Source: DATGPD01 sp041398565
GTDB taxonomy: Bacteria; Planctomycetota; UBA1135; UBA2386
Reading direction: 5' to 3'
Length of the DNA: 64,000 nt
Assembly: GCA_041398565.1 (NCBI GenBank)
Contig: JAWKUN010000005.1
Coordinates: 434,001-498,000 of the forward strand
Made by a program: the position numbers and the translations under genes. A model generated the notes under the pieces. That model was not told the DNA's origin and did not search any database. It worked only from the letters and a program-made list of their open reading frames with translations. Below are positions 1-7,965 of this stretch, in pieces (the first letter of the stretch is position 1; each line of letters opens with the position of its first letter).

Positions 1-196
1 CTCGGGACGCTGCGGCCGGGACGCTGCGATGGGGCCACTTCCCGGACCCACGGGGGTCGGCTAGACTCCCGTCCTCGGGCGATCCGGCGCCCCGACCGCA
101 GGCGGAGACGACATCGTCCTGCCGTGCAATTCCCGGCGACTTCCACCATTCTTCAGCTGCGGCCGGCCCTTGCCTTGGCCGCGCGAACTGCCCCAC

Positions 197-826
197 ATGG
201 CGTCTTCCACGACCAAGAAGAAGGTCGGTCCCGCACCGGCCCCTACGAACACACCCAAGAACGTCAAGAAGCCCGCGGCTGCGAAGAGCCCGGTCGGCTC
301 CTTGCGCAAGCGAAGCAAGACGCCGGCCAAGAGCGACAAGCGGACGGGGATGCCCCTCCAGCCCGCGACCGTCGCCCGCGCGATGATGGCCTTCGACGAC
401 GACGACGTGCTGCCGAGCGGCGGCAGCGGCGCCGGAGTCGGCTACGGCCGCTGCGGCGGGCGCATGCTCAGCAGCCGGGTGGAGCGCCTGCTGTGCGACC
501 TGCTCTCGCGCGAGGGGGTGGCACACAGCCACCACCCGCGTCACTTCGAAGTGCGCCTCGAGGACGAGAGCGTCGCCGCCTACGCGCCGATGATCGTCGT
601 GCGCGGGCGCGGCCGTGAGGGCAAGACGGTGGTCATCGAGGCGCTCGACGCGGTCGAGCCCGGCCTGCTGGACAAGGTCCGCGCCTTCCGAAGGTCGTAC
701 GGTCTGGAGTTCTACGTGAGCTTCGTGGGCAGCGAGGAGCTCCTCGACGAGATCCCGCTCGACGTCTACGACGAGGCGACGGACGTCCAGAACGCGGTCG
801 CGTTGGTGAGCCGCCTGGCCGACTGA
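197..826 (+). CDS. Hypothetical protein with Lys/Pro/Ala-rich basic tail and a nuclease-fold-like domain
   Basis: 209 residues from ATG 197; a TTG at 170 in the same frame is an alternative. Residues 1-60 are rich in Lys, Pro, Ala and Thr, like histone-H1-type or nucleic-acid-binding tails. Residues ~90-205 form a compact domain with a conserved-looking strand (KTVVIEALD) followed by helices (LLDKVRAFRRSYGLEFYVSF), reminiscent of PD-(D/E)XK or DUF559-type nuclease folds. The ExK lysine is not present (EAL instead), so enzymatic activity is doubtful. It lies 153 bp upstream of greA on the same strand. The coding frame is convincing, but function is unknown and the nuclease resemblance is only by eye. 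Confidence 0.75.
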   Translation: MASSTTKKKVGPAPAPTNTPKNVKKPAAAKSPVGSLRKRSKTPAKSDKRTGMPLQPATVARAMMAFDDDDVLPSGGSGAGVGYGRCGGRMLSSRVERLLCDLLSREGVAHSHHPRHFEVRLEDESVAAYAPMIVVRGRGREGKTVVIEALDAVEPGLLDKVRAFRRSYGLEFYVSFVGSEELLDEIPLDVYDEATDVQNAVALVSRLAD

Positions 827-979
827 TGTGCCGACGCCGACCCGACGCCGCCTTGAAGGAGCTCGAAGCGAACGCGTCCCGCTGACGATGAGAACATCGA
901 CGAGAACAGCGACGATGGACCTCGATGATGGACACCGAGCGTCGCTTTCGTTAGCCTGCCTCGCCCGCTTTTTTCGACC

Positions 980-3163
980 GTGTCCGAGTTGACCGCACAC
1001 GCCCTGATCGATCTAGCCCGTTCCAGACAATTCGAAGAGCTCGAGCGGGCTTGGGAGAGCTCGATCGCCGCTCCCGGTCCGGCGGAAGCCTACTGCGCAG
1101 CGATCGAGGCGCTGTGCGACGCCGACATGGCGTCGCGCGCGCTCGCCATGGCGTCGACCATGGTCGACGCCATGGCGCAGAGCGGCCGTCCTGCGGATGC
1201 TCGCATGCTCGCCTCCACGGCGGTGCGTCGCGGCGCCCACAACGAGTCGCTGGCGCGCCGCCTGCTCGAGCTGACCGAGCAGGTCTTCGCCGAAGAGGCC
1301 TGGTTCCCGCTGTTCAAGGAGAGGTCCCGCCTGGGAAGCAACCTGTCGCCGGACACCTTCGAGGCGTTCGAGGCCCTGGTGCGCTACACGACGGGCAACG
1401 TCATCTACCACCGTGGCGGCTGGGGAGAAGGCGTCGTCGAGCGCGTCTTTCCCGACCGTGAGGAGATCTCGGTGCGCTTCGCCTCGGGCAAGACGATGGA
1501 CCTGCCGCTCGAGACCGCCCTCGACAGCTTCAAGCCGCTGGACCCCGACGACCTGCGCGCCATGCGCCTGGTCGACCTCGACGGGCTTCGCAACCTGGCG
1601 GAGTCGGCACCCTCGCAGCTGATCCGCAAGGGGGCGCGGATGATGCGTGGCAAGATCACCAGCACCCAGCTGAAGGAGACGCTGACTCCCGCCGTCATCC
1701 CCACCAGCAAGTGGGCGACGTTCTGGAAGCGGGCGCGCGCCGAGGCCACGGTCGACCCGTGGCTGCAGATCGAGGGCAGCGCCAACCGCCCGACCTTCGT
1801 CCTGCGCAAACAGCCCCTGAGCCTCACGGACGAAGCCCGGCGGGCGATGGGCTTCGCCGACGACCTCGGCAATGCGCTCGCCATCTGTCGCGAGCACCTG
1901 TCGCGCTGCGAGGACAACCGAGCCCGGGAGACGCTGCTGGACATGGCCCAGGAACGCCTGGTCGCCGCCCTGCGCAACCGCGCCAACGTCGCGCCGGGGC
2001 AGATCCTCGACGGACTCCTGCTGCTCGAGGCCGGTGGACGCCAGATCCCCGACGCGCGCGCCGCCGACGCGCTGCGTGCCCTGCTGTTCGACGAGGCCGG
2101 AGTCTTCTACCCGGAACGCTTCGGCCAGATCGTCGACGGCGAGCAGGCTGTCGGCCTGCTCGAGGAAGCGCTGGGACCGACCTGGGCCGACTTGCTGGTC
2201 CCCAACATCACCCGCATTCCCCACAACGTCGTCGAGAAGGCCGTCGATCTGCTGGAGCAGCGCGGTCACGCACTGCGCCTGTTGCCGCTGTGGGACCAGG
2301 TGGCGCCTTACCCACGCCGACATCCGGCCACCACCTACTTGCTCGGACGCCTCTACGCATCGGGAGCCTTCGACGAGCAGACGGAACGCCCGTCGGACAT
2401 TGCCGTCGCCCGGGTCCTGCTGCACCTCACCCGCGTGCTCGCCGCCGACAAGCGCGGCAACCCCACGCTGGGCCGCCTACTCGGTCGCGTCACCAGCTTG
2501 CTCGCCGGCAAGAAGTCGTTCCTCGGCAAAGTGCTCGAGGACGTCGACCGCGAGAACATGCGCGAATGGGTCGGCATCACCGAGCGCGGCGGCGAGGACT
2601 TCCCGCAGGAAGTCGCCTCGCTGGTGCTGCGCGCCGTGTCCCGGCGCTTCCCCGACCTCGACGAGGGCCCGACCAAGCAGTTCTGGGAGGAGGACTTCGT
2701 CTTCGTCACGCGGGCCGGCTTGGCGCGCCAGCGCGAGGAGTACCGCAAGCTGGTCGACGAGAAGATCCCCGCCAACTCGAAGGCGATCGGCGCCGCCGCC
2801 GCACTGGGTGACCTCAGCGAGAACAGCGAGTGGGAGGCGGCGATGGAGGAGCAGCGCAACCTGACGGGGCGCGCCCAAGAGATGGACGCGGACCTGCGCA
2901 AGGCCAAGCTGATCGAGGAGCAGGACGTCACCGGCGCCGTCGTGGCGCCGGGGACGAAGGTGACCTTCGCCGACGACAGTGGCGAGGATCGACAGACCTG
3001 GCGTGTGCTCGGGCCGTGGGACGCGGTGGAGGACGACATCGTCAGCTACCGCGCCCCCCTGGCGAAGGATCTGCTGGGCAAGAGCATCGACGACACGGCG
3101 ACCATCCAGGGTCCTCACGGCCCGCGCCAGGTGCGGATCGAGGCCATCGAGAAGATCGTCTAG
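980..3163 (+). CDS. greA: Transcription elongation factor GreA, long PVC-type form
   Basis: 727 residues from GTG 980. The last ~155 residues are a GreA/GreB module: a coiled-coil N-terminal half with the hallmark GDLSENSEW (acidic Asp and Glu of the tip that stimulate RNA polymerase transcript cleavage), then the FKBP-like C-terminal half (GTKVTF, DSGEDRQTWRVLG, LAKDLLGKSIDDTATI). The preceding ~570 residues are mostly helical, with a small beta section near residues 137-180 (IYHRGGWGEGVVERVF). Standard GreA is ~160 residues; Chlamydia encodes a form of ~715 residues, so this extension is a PVC trait. The role is rescue of backtracked RNA polymerase; the job of the extension is unknown. A hydrolase starts 4 bp after the stop. 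Confidence 0.93.
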   Translation: MSELTAHALIDLARSRQFEELERAWESSIAAPGPAEAYCAAIEALCDADMASRALAMASTMVDAMAQSGRPADARMLASTAVRRGAHNESLARRLLELTEQVFAEEAWFPLFKERSRLGSNLSPDTFEAFEALVRYTTGNVIYHRGGWGEGVVERVFPDREEISVRFASGKTMDLPLETALDSFKPLDPDDLRAMRLVDLDGLRNLAESAPSQLIRKGARMMRGKITSTQLKETLTPAVIPTSKWATFWKRARAEATVDPWLQIEGSANRPTFVLRKQPLSLTDEARRAMGFADDLGNALAICREHLSRCEDNRARETLLDMAQERLVAALRNRANVAPGQILDGLLLLEAGGRQIPDARAADALRALLFDEAGVFYPERFGQIVDGEQAVGLLEEALGPTWADLLVPNITRIPHNVVEKAVDLLEQRGHALRLLPLWDQVAPYPRRHPATTYLLGRLYASGAFDEQTERPSDIAVARVLLHLTRVLAADKRGNPTLGRLLGRVTSLLAGKKSFLGKVLEDVDRENMREWVGITERGGEDFPQEVASLVLRAVSRRFPDLDEGPTKQFWEEDFVFVTRAGLARQREEYRKLVDEKIPANSKAIGAAAALGDLSENSEWEAAMEEQRNLTGRAQEMDADLRKAKLIEEQDVTGAVVAPGTKVTFADDSGEDRQTWRVLGPWDAVEDDIVSYRAPLAKDLLGKSIDDTATIQGPHGPRQVRIEAIEKIV

Positions 3164-3167
3164 TCCC

Positions 3168-3911
3168 GTGCCGGCCAGCCCACCGCGCCGACTGAGCCTG
3201 ACCTCGGCGGACGGCGTGAGTCTGGCAGCCGACGAGATCGCCGGCGGCGACCCGGCGCTGGTGTTCCTGCACGGGCTGGCCTCCAGCCGCCTCTCCGAGA
3301 GGAGCGCCTCCCTGCTCGAGTGGGCTCAGCGCAAGCACCGTCGCCTGGTGCGCCTCGACTTCCGCGGCCACGGCGAGTCGGCTGGCACGCTGGCGACGAT
3401 GACCCTGTCCGGCCTCGTCGCCGACGCAGAGGCAGCGTTGGCCCACGCCGGCCGCGCCGTGCTCGTGGGCTCGTCGCTCGGAGGCATGGTCGCAGCGTGG
3501 ACCGCGACCCGGGCGGCCGACCGTATCGCCGGTCTGGTACTGATCGCGCCCGCCTTCGGGTTCCTGCACCGCATGCGCGCACGCCCGAGGCGGGGCGACC
3601 GCATCGTCATCGCCAATTCCTGGATCGAGGTCGAGATCGACGAGGACGTACTGGTCGACGCCGAGGCCTGGCCGGAGTGCGACATGGCCCGGCGCATCCA
3701 GGTGCCGACGCTGATCATCCACGGCACGCACGACGAAGTGGTGCCCGCCCGTGAGAGCGAACAGGTGTTCACGGACATCGCCTGCCCACGCAAGGAGCTG
3801 TGGCTGATCGAAGGCGGCGACCACCGCCTGCAACCTCACGCCCAACCGATCTGGGAGCGCGTGGGACGCTTGCTGGGGGACATCGAGACGTCCGCGACCC
3901 GGGAAGCCTAG
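3168..3911 (+). CDS. Alpha/beta hydrolase
   Basis: 247 residues from GTG 3168, 4 bp after greA, so probably co-transcribed. Canonical alpha/beta-hydrolase layout: oxyanion HG at residues 35-36, a strand with DFRGHGES at ~64-71, nucleophile elbow GSSLGG with Ser103, Asp189 in HGTHDEVVP and His219 in GGDHRLQ. All three triad residues are present. The family covers esterases, serine aminopeptidases and acyl-CoA thioesterase-like enzymes; the short cap and lack of a signal peptide suggest a cytoplasmic enzyme on a small ester or peptide. The substrate cannot be told from sequence. Confidence 0.88.
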   Translation: MPASPPRRLSLTSADGVSLAADEIAGGDPALVFLHGLASSRLSERSASLLEWAQRKHRRLVRLDFRGHGESAGTLATMTLSGLVADAEAALAHAGRAVLVGSSLGGMVAAWTATRAADRIAGLVLIAPAFGFLHRMRARPRRGDRIVIANSWIEVEIDEDVLVDAEAWPECDMARRIQVPTLIIHGTHDEVVPARESEQVFTDIACPRKELWLIEGGDHRLQPHAQPIWERVGRLLGDIETSATREA

Positions 3912-4017
3912 CCCCGGAGGAGTCCGCGTCACGGGGCACATCCGTGGCGTCGTCGCCCCTGTTCGCCCAGCTCGGCACGTGGCCGGCGCGGCGGATCCAG
4001 GCACAATCGTGGCGACC

Positions 4018-5124
4018 ATGTCCACGCTCCTGACCGACCTGCAGACGCCGTGCCTCGTCGTCGACCTCGCCGCAGTCCGCAGCAACCTGGCCACCATGGC
4101 CCGGATGCTCGGCGGCGAACTGGATCGCTGGCGTCCCCACGTCAAGACCTGCAAGGTCCCGGAAGTGCTGGCCACGCTGTTGGCGATCGGAGTACGCCAC
4201 TTCAAGTGCGCGACGTCACGCGAAGCGCACGTGCTGCTGTCGCTGGCGCGAGAGCCCATCGACCTCCTCGTCGCCATCGCCCACCACGGCGCCAACCTGC
4301 GCCGCGTGGGTGAGCTCGCCGCGGCCTTTCCGCAGCATCGGCTGTCGATCCTCACCGAGGACCCTGCGCACGCCGACGGAGTCCGCGCCACATCGAACAG
4401 CCTCGGGTTGTTCGTCGATCTCGATCCGGGCTATGGACGCAGCGGCATCCCACTCGACCAGACTGCCCGCATCGTCGCCACCCTGCGCAGCGCCGGCGAC
4501 GCACTGCGAGGCGTGCAGTGCTACGAAGGCCATCTGCGCGGTGACGACGACGCACGTCGGTCCGGAGTGCGGGCGGTGCTCGACCGCCTGACAGCCAAGC
4601 TCGGCAGCATGCCGATCGCCGACCCGGCGGCGCTCGAGGTCGTGACCAGCGGCACTCCCACCTTCCAGCACGCCTTGCGCGACGACCGGTTGGCCGGCTA
4701 TCGCCATCGAGTCAGCCCGGGAACCGTGGTGTACTGGGACACGACCAGCGCCGACTTCCAAATCCCCGGCTTCACGCCGGCGGCAACGGTGCTCTCGACC
4801 GTCATCGCCGCCCCGCGTACCGATCGCATCAGCTGCGACGCCGGCAGCAAGACTCTGGATGCGGCGTGCGGTGATCCCTGTGCCGCGGTCGTCGGCCACC
4901 CACACCTGCACGCACGGACCCCGAGCGAGGAGCACCTGCCATTGGAGCGCGTGGGCGAGGGCCCGATGCCGGGTCTGGGCGATCGGCTTCGGCTCGTCCC
5001 CAAGCACGTCTGCCCCACGGTCAATCTCGCCGACGAGGCGGTGCTGGTCGATGGCGAACGCTTCGTCGACGTCGTGCCCGTGCGCGCCCGCGGCCACGAG
5101 GTCCTGCGCCCGCCGCTCGGCTGA
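4018..5124 (+). CDS. D-threonine aldolase-like PLP enzyme (alanine racemase N-terminal fold)
   Basis: 368 residues from ATG 4018. N-terminal alanine-racemase-type TIM barrel: TPCLVVDLAAV at 10-20 and the PLP-lysine motif RPHVKTCK at 39-46 (Lys43 expected to hold PLP; family form RPHVKTHK). The C-terminal domain carries PKHVC, matching the His/Cys metal site (PNHAC) of D-threonine aldolases and D-serine dehydratases. Such enzymes cleave D-beta-hydroxy-amino acids or dehydrate D-serine with a divalent metal. It lies 106 bp after the hydrolase gene. Which of the two reactions it performs is uncertain. Confidence 0.85.
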   Translation: MSTLLTDLQTPCLVVDLAAVRSNLATMARMLGGELDRWRPHVKTCKVPEVLATLLAIGVRHFKCATSREAHVLLSLAREPIDLLVAIAHHGANLRRVGELAAAFPQHRLSILTEDPAHADGVRATSNSLGLFVDLDPGYGRSGIPLDQTARIVATLRSAGDALRGVQCYEGHLRGDDDARRSGVRAVLDRLTAKLGSMPIADPAALEVVTSGTPTFQHALRDDRLAGYRHRVSPGTVVYWDTTSADFQIPGFTPAATVLSTVIAAPRTDRISCDAGSKTLDAACGDPCAAVVGHPHLHARTPSEEHLPLERVGEGPMPGLGDRLRLVPKHVCPTVNLADEAVLVDGERFVDVVPVRARGHEVLRPPLG

Positions 5125-5215
5125 AAGCCGAGTCCGGGCGCGTGAGGCCGCCACCCCGGTTGCGCTCGCCGCCGCGGCAACGACAATGAGGCATCGTCGT
5201 CCGCCGAGCCGCTCG

Positions 5216-5722
5216 ATGCTCGCCGTCCCTCATTCCCTGCAGCGCCGCGCCCTCGAAGTCGACGGGTGGTTGGACCTCGGCTGCCCCGACGTGGCACTCC
5301 GCAAGCTCGAGCCGCTGCTCGCGAATCCCGGAGCACGCTCCGTGGGCCTACGCTTGCGCGTGCGCGCGTTCGTCGAGTTGGAGCGCTTCGTGGATGCCTT
5401 GGCCGACATCGAATCCCTGCGCCCGCTGCACCACGACCCCGAGTGGCTCGACTTGACCGAAGCGTGGTGCTGCAAACGGACAGGGCGCCTACCGCGGGCG
5501 ATCGCCTGCATGGAGCGCTTGATCCAGCGCGAACCCGCCAACGCCACCGCCCACTTCAACCTCGGCTGCTACCTGGCGATCGCGGGCGACAAGGAGCGCG
5601 CACTGGACATGGTGACCCGCGCCTGCAGCCTCGACGCCACCTTCCGCGGCGCCCCCCTCGACGACCCCGACCTCGACAACCTACGTCTCGACGCCGCCTT
5701 CCTCCGCCTCCGCACCGACTGA
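5216..5722 (+). CDS. Small TPR-repeat protein
   Basis: 168 residues from ATG 5216; an earlier in-frame ATG at 5186 would add ten Arg/Pro-rich residues and is less likely. Helix pairs spaced ~34 residues apart look like tetratricopeptide repeats: ALEVDGWLDLGCPDVALRKL, AWCCKRTGRLPRAIACMERL and, best, NATAHFNLGCYLAIAGDKERAL. The final segment (DDPDLDNLRLDAAFLRLR) matches the TPR-end motif often seen after such arrays. TPR proteins scaffold protein contacts; no enzymatic domain or signal peptide is visible. It is 91 bp after the PLP-enzyme gene and last in this rightward run before the tRNA. Confidence 0.8.
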   Translation: MLAVPHSLQRRALEVDGWLDLGCPDVALRKLEPLLANPGARSVGLRLRVRAFVELERFVDALADIESLRPLHHDPEWLDLTEAWCCKRTGRLPRAIACMERLIQREPANATAHFNLGCYLAIAGDKERALDMVTRACSLDATFRGAPLDDPDLDNLRLDAAFLRLRTD

Positions 5723-5726
5723 CGCG

Positions 5727-5781
5727 CGCCACTGTCCTCACGCCACTGTCCTCACGCCGCTGTCCTCACGCCGCTTCCTCG
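5727..5781 (+). repeat. Tandem 14-bp repeat, 3-4 units
   Basis: Units of cgccactgtcctca at 5727-5740 and 5741-5754, then a copy with one change at 5755-5768 (cgccgctgtcctca) and a decayed unit at 5769-5781. It lies just after the stop of the TPR gene, in noncoding DNA. It probably arose by replication slippage. Confidence 0.75.
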
Positions 5782-5817
5782 CGCCGCTGGCGTCCTCGCC
5801 CCCCGGACTCGCTTCGC

Positions 5818-5846
5818 GCGCTGCGGGTGCTTTGCGCCCGCAGCGC
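5818..5846. terminator. Hairpin between the TPR gene and the convergent tRNA
   Basis: Perfect 10-bp stem gcgctgcggg (5818-5827) with cccgcagcgc (5837-5846) and a 9-nt loop. It is placed to end the rightward transcript and possibly also the leftward tRNA transcript. There is no T-tract on either strand, so the terminator role is inferred from position. Confidence 0.4.
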
Positions 5847-5853
5847 AGCGCCA

Positions 5854-5914
5854 GAGTCCTGCTGGGCCAAACACTGCCGCGCCTCGCGCGGCAGTGGTAG
5901 GCCCAGCAGGACTC
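5854..5914. repeat. 29-bp inverted repeat mirroring the 3' end of the tRNA
   Basis: Arm 5854-5882 and arm 5886-5914 are reverse complements at 26 of 29 positions, separated by 3 bases. The right arm contains the 3' half of the tRNA T-arm, the acceptor 3' strand and CCA. The left arm is an inverted copy of the same sequence placed just downstream of the tRNA. In a precursor RNA the copy could pair with the tRNA 3' end; the inner part (cactgccgcg with cgcggcagtg) also forms a terminator-like hairpin. Confidence 0.85.
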
Positions 5915-5971
5915 GAACCTGCAACCCACCGGGTATGAGCCGGATGCTCTGACCAATTGAGCTATGGGCCC
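5895..5971 (-). tRNA. tRNA-Met (anticodon CAU), probably the elongator
   Basis: 77-nt cloverleaf read on the minus strand: acceptor GGGCCCA with TGGGCCT, D-arm GCTC/GAGC, anticodon loop CTCATAC, T-arm GCAGG-TTCGAGT-CCTGC, discriminator A and encoded CCA. The anticodon is CAT. The acceptor starts with a G-U pair rather than the unpaired first base of initiators, and the loop ends ATAC rather than the ATAA common in CAU tRNA-Ile, so elongator Met is favoured; tRNA-Ile2 is not excluded. One pair of the anticodon stem (27-43) is a T-T mismatch. Confidence 0.93.
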
Positions 5972-6091
5972 GCAAGCGGGACGCTACGCCAGATCGGCGC
6001 GCGACGGAAGGCGGCGACGACGAGAGAGTCCGAGACGAGAACGCCGACGGGGACGAGAGGCCGGAGCTTTCTGCGCGCTACCGTGTGACCC

Positions 6092-7063
6092 GTGCACCCC
6101 CTCGCCCAGCGCCTCTTGGCCCTCCAGGAACAGATTCGCGCTGCGGTTCGGGACGCGCAGACGCGCCACCAGAGCGCGGAGCTGAGCCAGGTCGACCGTG
6201 TCGGCGACGACGACACGATCTTCACCATCGACGTCCACGCGGAGCGGGTGCTCTTGGCGCACTGCGAGGCGTGGGGCAGGGAAGAGCCGCTGCGCCTGTG
6301 CGCCGAAGGCCTGCCGCAGGAGGGCGTCGTCTTCGGCCGCGGCGAACCGCGGTGGCGCCTCCTGGTCGACCCGATCGACGGCACGCGCCCGCTCATGCAC
6401 GACAAGCGCAGCGCCTGGAGCCTGGCCGCGATCGCCCCCGAACGCGGCGAAGCCACGCGTCTCGCCGACGTGGTCGTCGCCAGCATGACCGAACTGCCGC
6501 CGAGTTGGCAGACGTCGCACGCGCGGCTTTGGTCAGTGCGCGGCGGCGGCAGCCACGGCGACCGCACGCATGCCGGCGGCCACCCCAACCCCATCGCCGT
6601 CCAACCGTCGCCGGCCAAGTCGTTGCGCTTCGGCTTCGTGGCTTCCTGCAACTTCTTCCTCGGTGCCAAAGACCTGATCGCCCGCATCGAAGAGGAGATC
6701 CTCCGGCGTCACCTCGACCTGCCCGAACCCTGGCGCGCGGAGGTCTACACGGACCTCTACATGAGCTCGGGGGCGCAGATCGCCGAACTGGCCCTGGGCC
6801 GCGATCGCTTCGCGCTCGACGTCCGTCCGCGGGCGCATGCCAAGCTCGGCCAGGCCCGCGCGCTGTGTTCACACCCGTACGATCTGTGCACCGCCCTGAT
6901 CGCGCAGGAGGCCGGCTGCATCATCACCGACCTCGACGGGGCCACGTTCGACGCGGCGATGCAGACGACCGGAGATGTCGGTTGGATCGGCTACGCCAAC
7001 GCCGAACTGGCCCAGCGCCTGCAGCCCCTGGTCGAGGCCGTGCTGCGCCAGTTCTTGAACTGA
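6092..7063 (+). CDS. Inositol monophosphatase-family protein
   Basis: 323 residues from GTG 6092. The family signature DPIDGT at 93-98 provides two of the metal-binding Asp residues, and Glu72 in AEGLPQEG may be the metal-bridging Glu upstream. A second Asp cluster is expected near HPYDLCTALIAQEAG (~265-280), matching the C-terminal WDxxAGxxi region, although the usual Trp-Asp is replaced by Tyr-Asp. Relatives hydrolyse inositol-1-phosphate, fructose-1,6-bisphosphate, histidinol phosphate or PAP. The divergent C-terminal half prevents naming a substrate. It is transcribed divergently from the tRNA. Confidence 0.85.
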   Translation: MHPLAQRLLALQEQIRAAVRDAQTRHQSAELSQVDRVGDDDTIFTIDVHAERVLLAHCEAWGREEPLRLCAEGLPQEGVVFGRGEPRWRLLVDPIDGTRPLMHDKRSAWSLAAIAPERGEATRLADVVVASMTELPPSWQTSHARLWSVRGGGSHGDRTHAGGHPNPIAVQPSPAKSLRFGFVASCNFFLGAKDLIARIEEEILRRHLDLPEPWRAEVYTDLYMSSGAQIAELALGRDRFALDVRPRAHAKLGQARALCSHPYDLCTALIAQEAGCIITDLDGATFDAAMQTTGDVGWIGYANAELAQRLQPLVEAVLRQFLN

Positions 7064-7115
7064 CGAACCGGTCGTCGCCGCACACGACCGACGCAGACTC
7101 GACCCGCGGCACCTT

Positions 7116-7209
7116 CAGCGCTGCCGGCGGCCGCAACCCAAAGGGTTGATGTCGGCGCAGCGCCGACCAGAGGGGGCCGCCGGCGCTGTTGTTGCTTGGA
7201 GCTTCCAAG
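7116..7209. terminator. Cluster of nested hairpins between convergent genes
   Basis: Outer arms 7116-7132 and 7175-7188 pair (cagcgc..cggcggcc). Inside lie two more hairpins: caaccc-aaa-gggttg (7134-7148) and gtcggcg/cgccgac (7151-7167). A fourth, cttgga-gct-tccaag, follows at 7195-7209. The region separates the inositol-phosphatase-like gene (+) from the ApaH-like gene (-), so bidirectional termination is the simplest reading. The three-way-junction shape is unusually elaborate. Confidence 0.45.
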
Positions 7210-7299
7210 GCTGCTCGGGCGTGGCCTGGTCAGCTCTATGGCAACGGAACAACACGGCCGAATTCGCCCCCGCCGCGACCGATTCGCAGCCCTTGCAGC

Positions 7300-7965
7300 T
7301 CAGGGCGCCGCCGACACCTGCACGACCCGGTCTTCTTCCGCGATCCACGCCGACAGCTGCATCCCGTACACGCAGCCGCTGTCGAGGCCGACGACCCGCG
7401 GCGTCCGCACCAGACCACGCCGCGCCCAATGGCCGAAGACGATGCGCTTGTCACCGCGGTAGAACTCGTCCCAGGGACGGAAAGGTGGTCCCGGCGGCGG
7501 CCAGTCCTCGGCGGGGCGCTCGCCCTCCTGCGTGCAGTAGCGCACGTTGGTGGCGAACTCGATGTCGGCGTCGGTCAGCACTCTGTGCGCCAGAGTCTCG
7601 ACTCGCCAGTGCGGGTGGACGCCTGCATGCACGAGCAGGATGTCGCCGAGGTCGCGCACGATCGGCTGGGCACGCAACCACGCAGCGGACTCCCGGTCAC
7701 GGACGCGACCGGCGCTCAGCCAGTAGAGATCATGGTTGCCCAACACCGGCCGAGCATCGACATCGCGGAGCAAGCGCAGCGTGCCCTCGGAATCGGGCCC
7801 CTTGTTGACCAGATCGCCCACCGGGAAGAGCGTGTCGACTGCGGGATCGAAGGCGACCGCCGCCAGGAGCCGTGCGAGCGGTTCGCGACACCCCTGGATG
7901 TCGCCGACGAAGATGCGGCGACCGGATCGCGCCAGTCCGCGGCGATCGCCGCCCGCCGCGTTCAC
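7300..7965 (-). CDS. ApaH-like metallophosphatase (symmetrical dinucleoside tetraphosphatase type)
   Basis: 221 residues from GTG 7965, whose GTGA overlaps the stop of the upstream peptidase gene by 4 nt. Calcineurin-like phosphoesterase motifs occur in order: GDIQG at 21-25, GDLVNKGPDS, GNHD, VHAGVHP and FGHWA. The GDIQGC and GDLVxxGPxS forms are those of ApaH, which splits Ap4A into two ADP. ApaH is usually ~270-280 residues, so this is a short version; a protein Ser/Thr phosphatase of the same fold is possible. Translational coupling to an extracellular peptidase is odd for this enzyme. Confidence 0.85.
   Translation of the reverse strand: MNAAGGDRRGLARSGRRIFVGDIQGCREPLARLLAAVAFDPAVDTLFPVGDLVNKGPDSEGTLRLLRDVDARPVLGNHDLYWLSAGRVRDRESAAWLRAQPIVRDLGDILLVHAGVHPHWRVETLAHRVLTDADIEFATNVRYCTQEGERPAEDWPPPGPPFRPWDEFYRGDKRIVFGHWARRGLVRTPRVVGLDSGCVYGMQLSAWIAEEDRVVQVSAAP

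Noticed and set aside
5854..5971. Prophage or island attachment site at the tRNA
   Set aside because: The duplicated tRNA end is inverted and adjacent, not a distant direct repeat, and no integrase or phage gene is nearby.
7116..7260. Integron attC-like recombination site
   Set aside because: There are several hairpins, but no matching RYYYAAC/GTTRRRY pair at the ends, no integrase and no cassette array.
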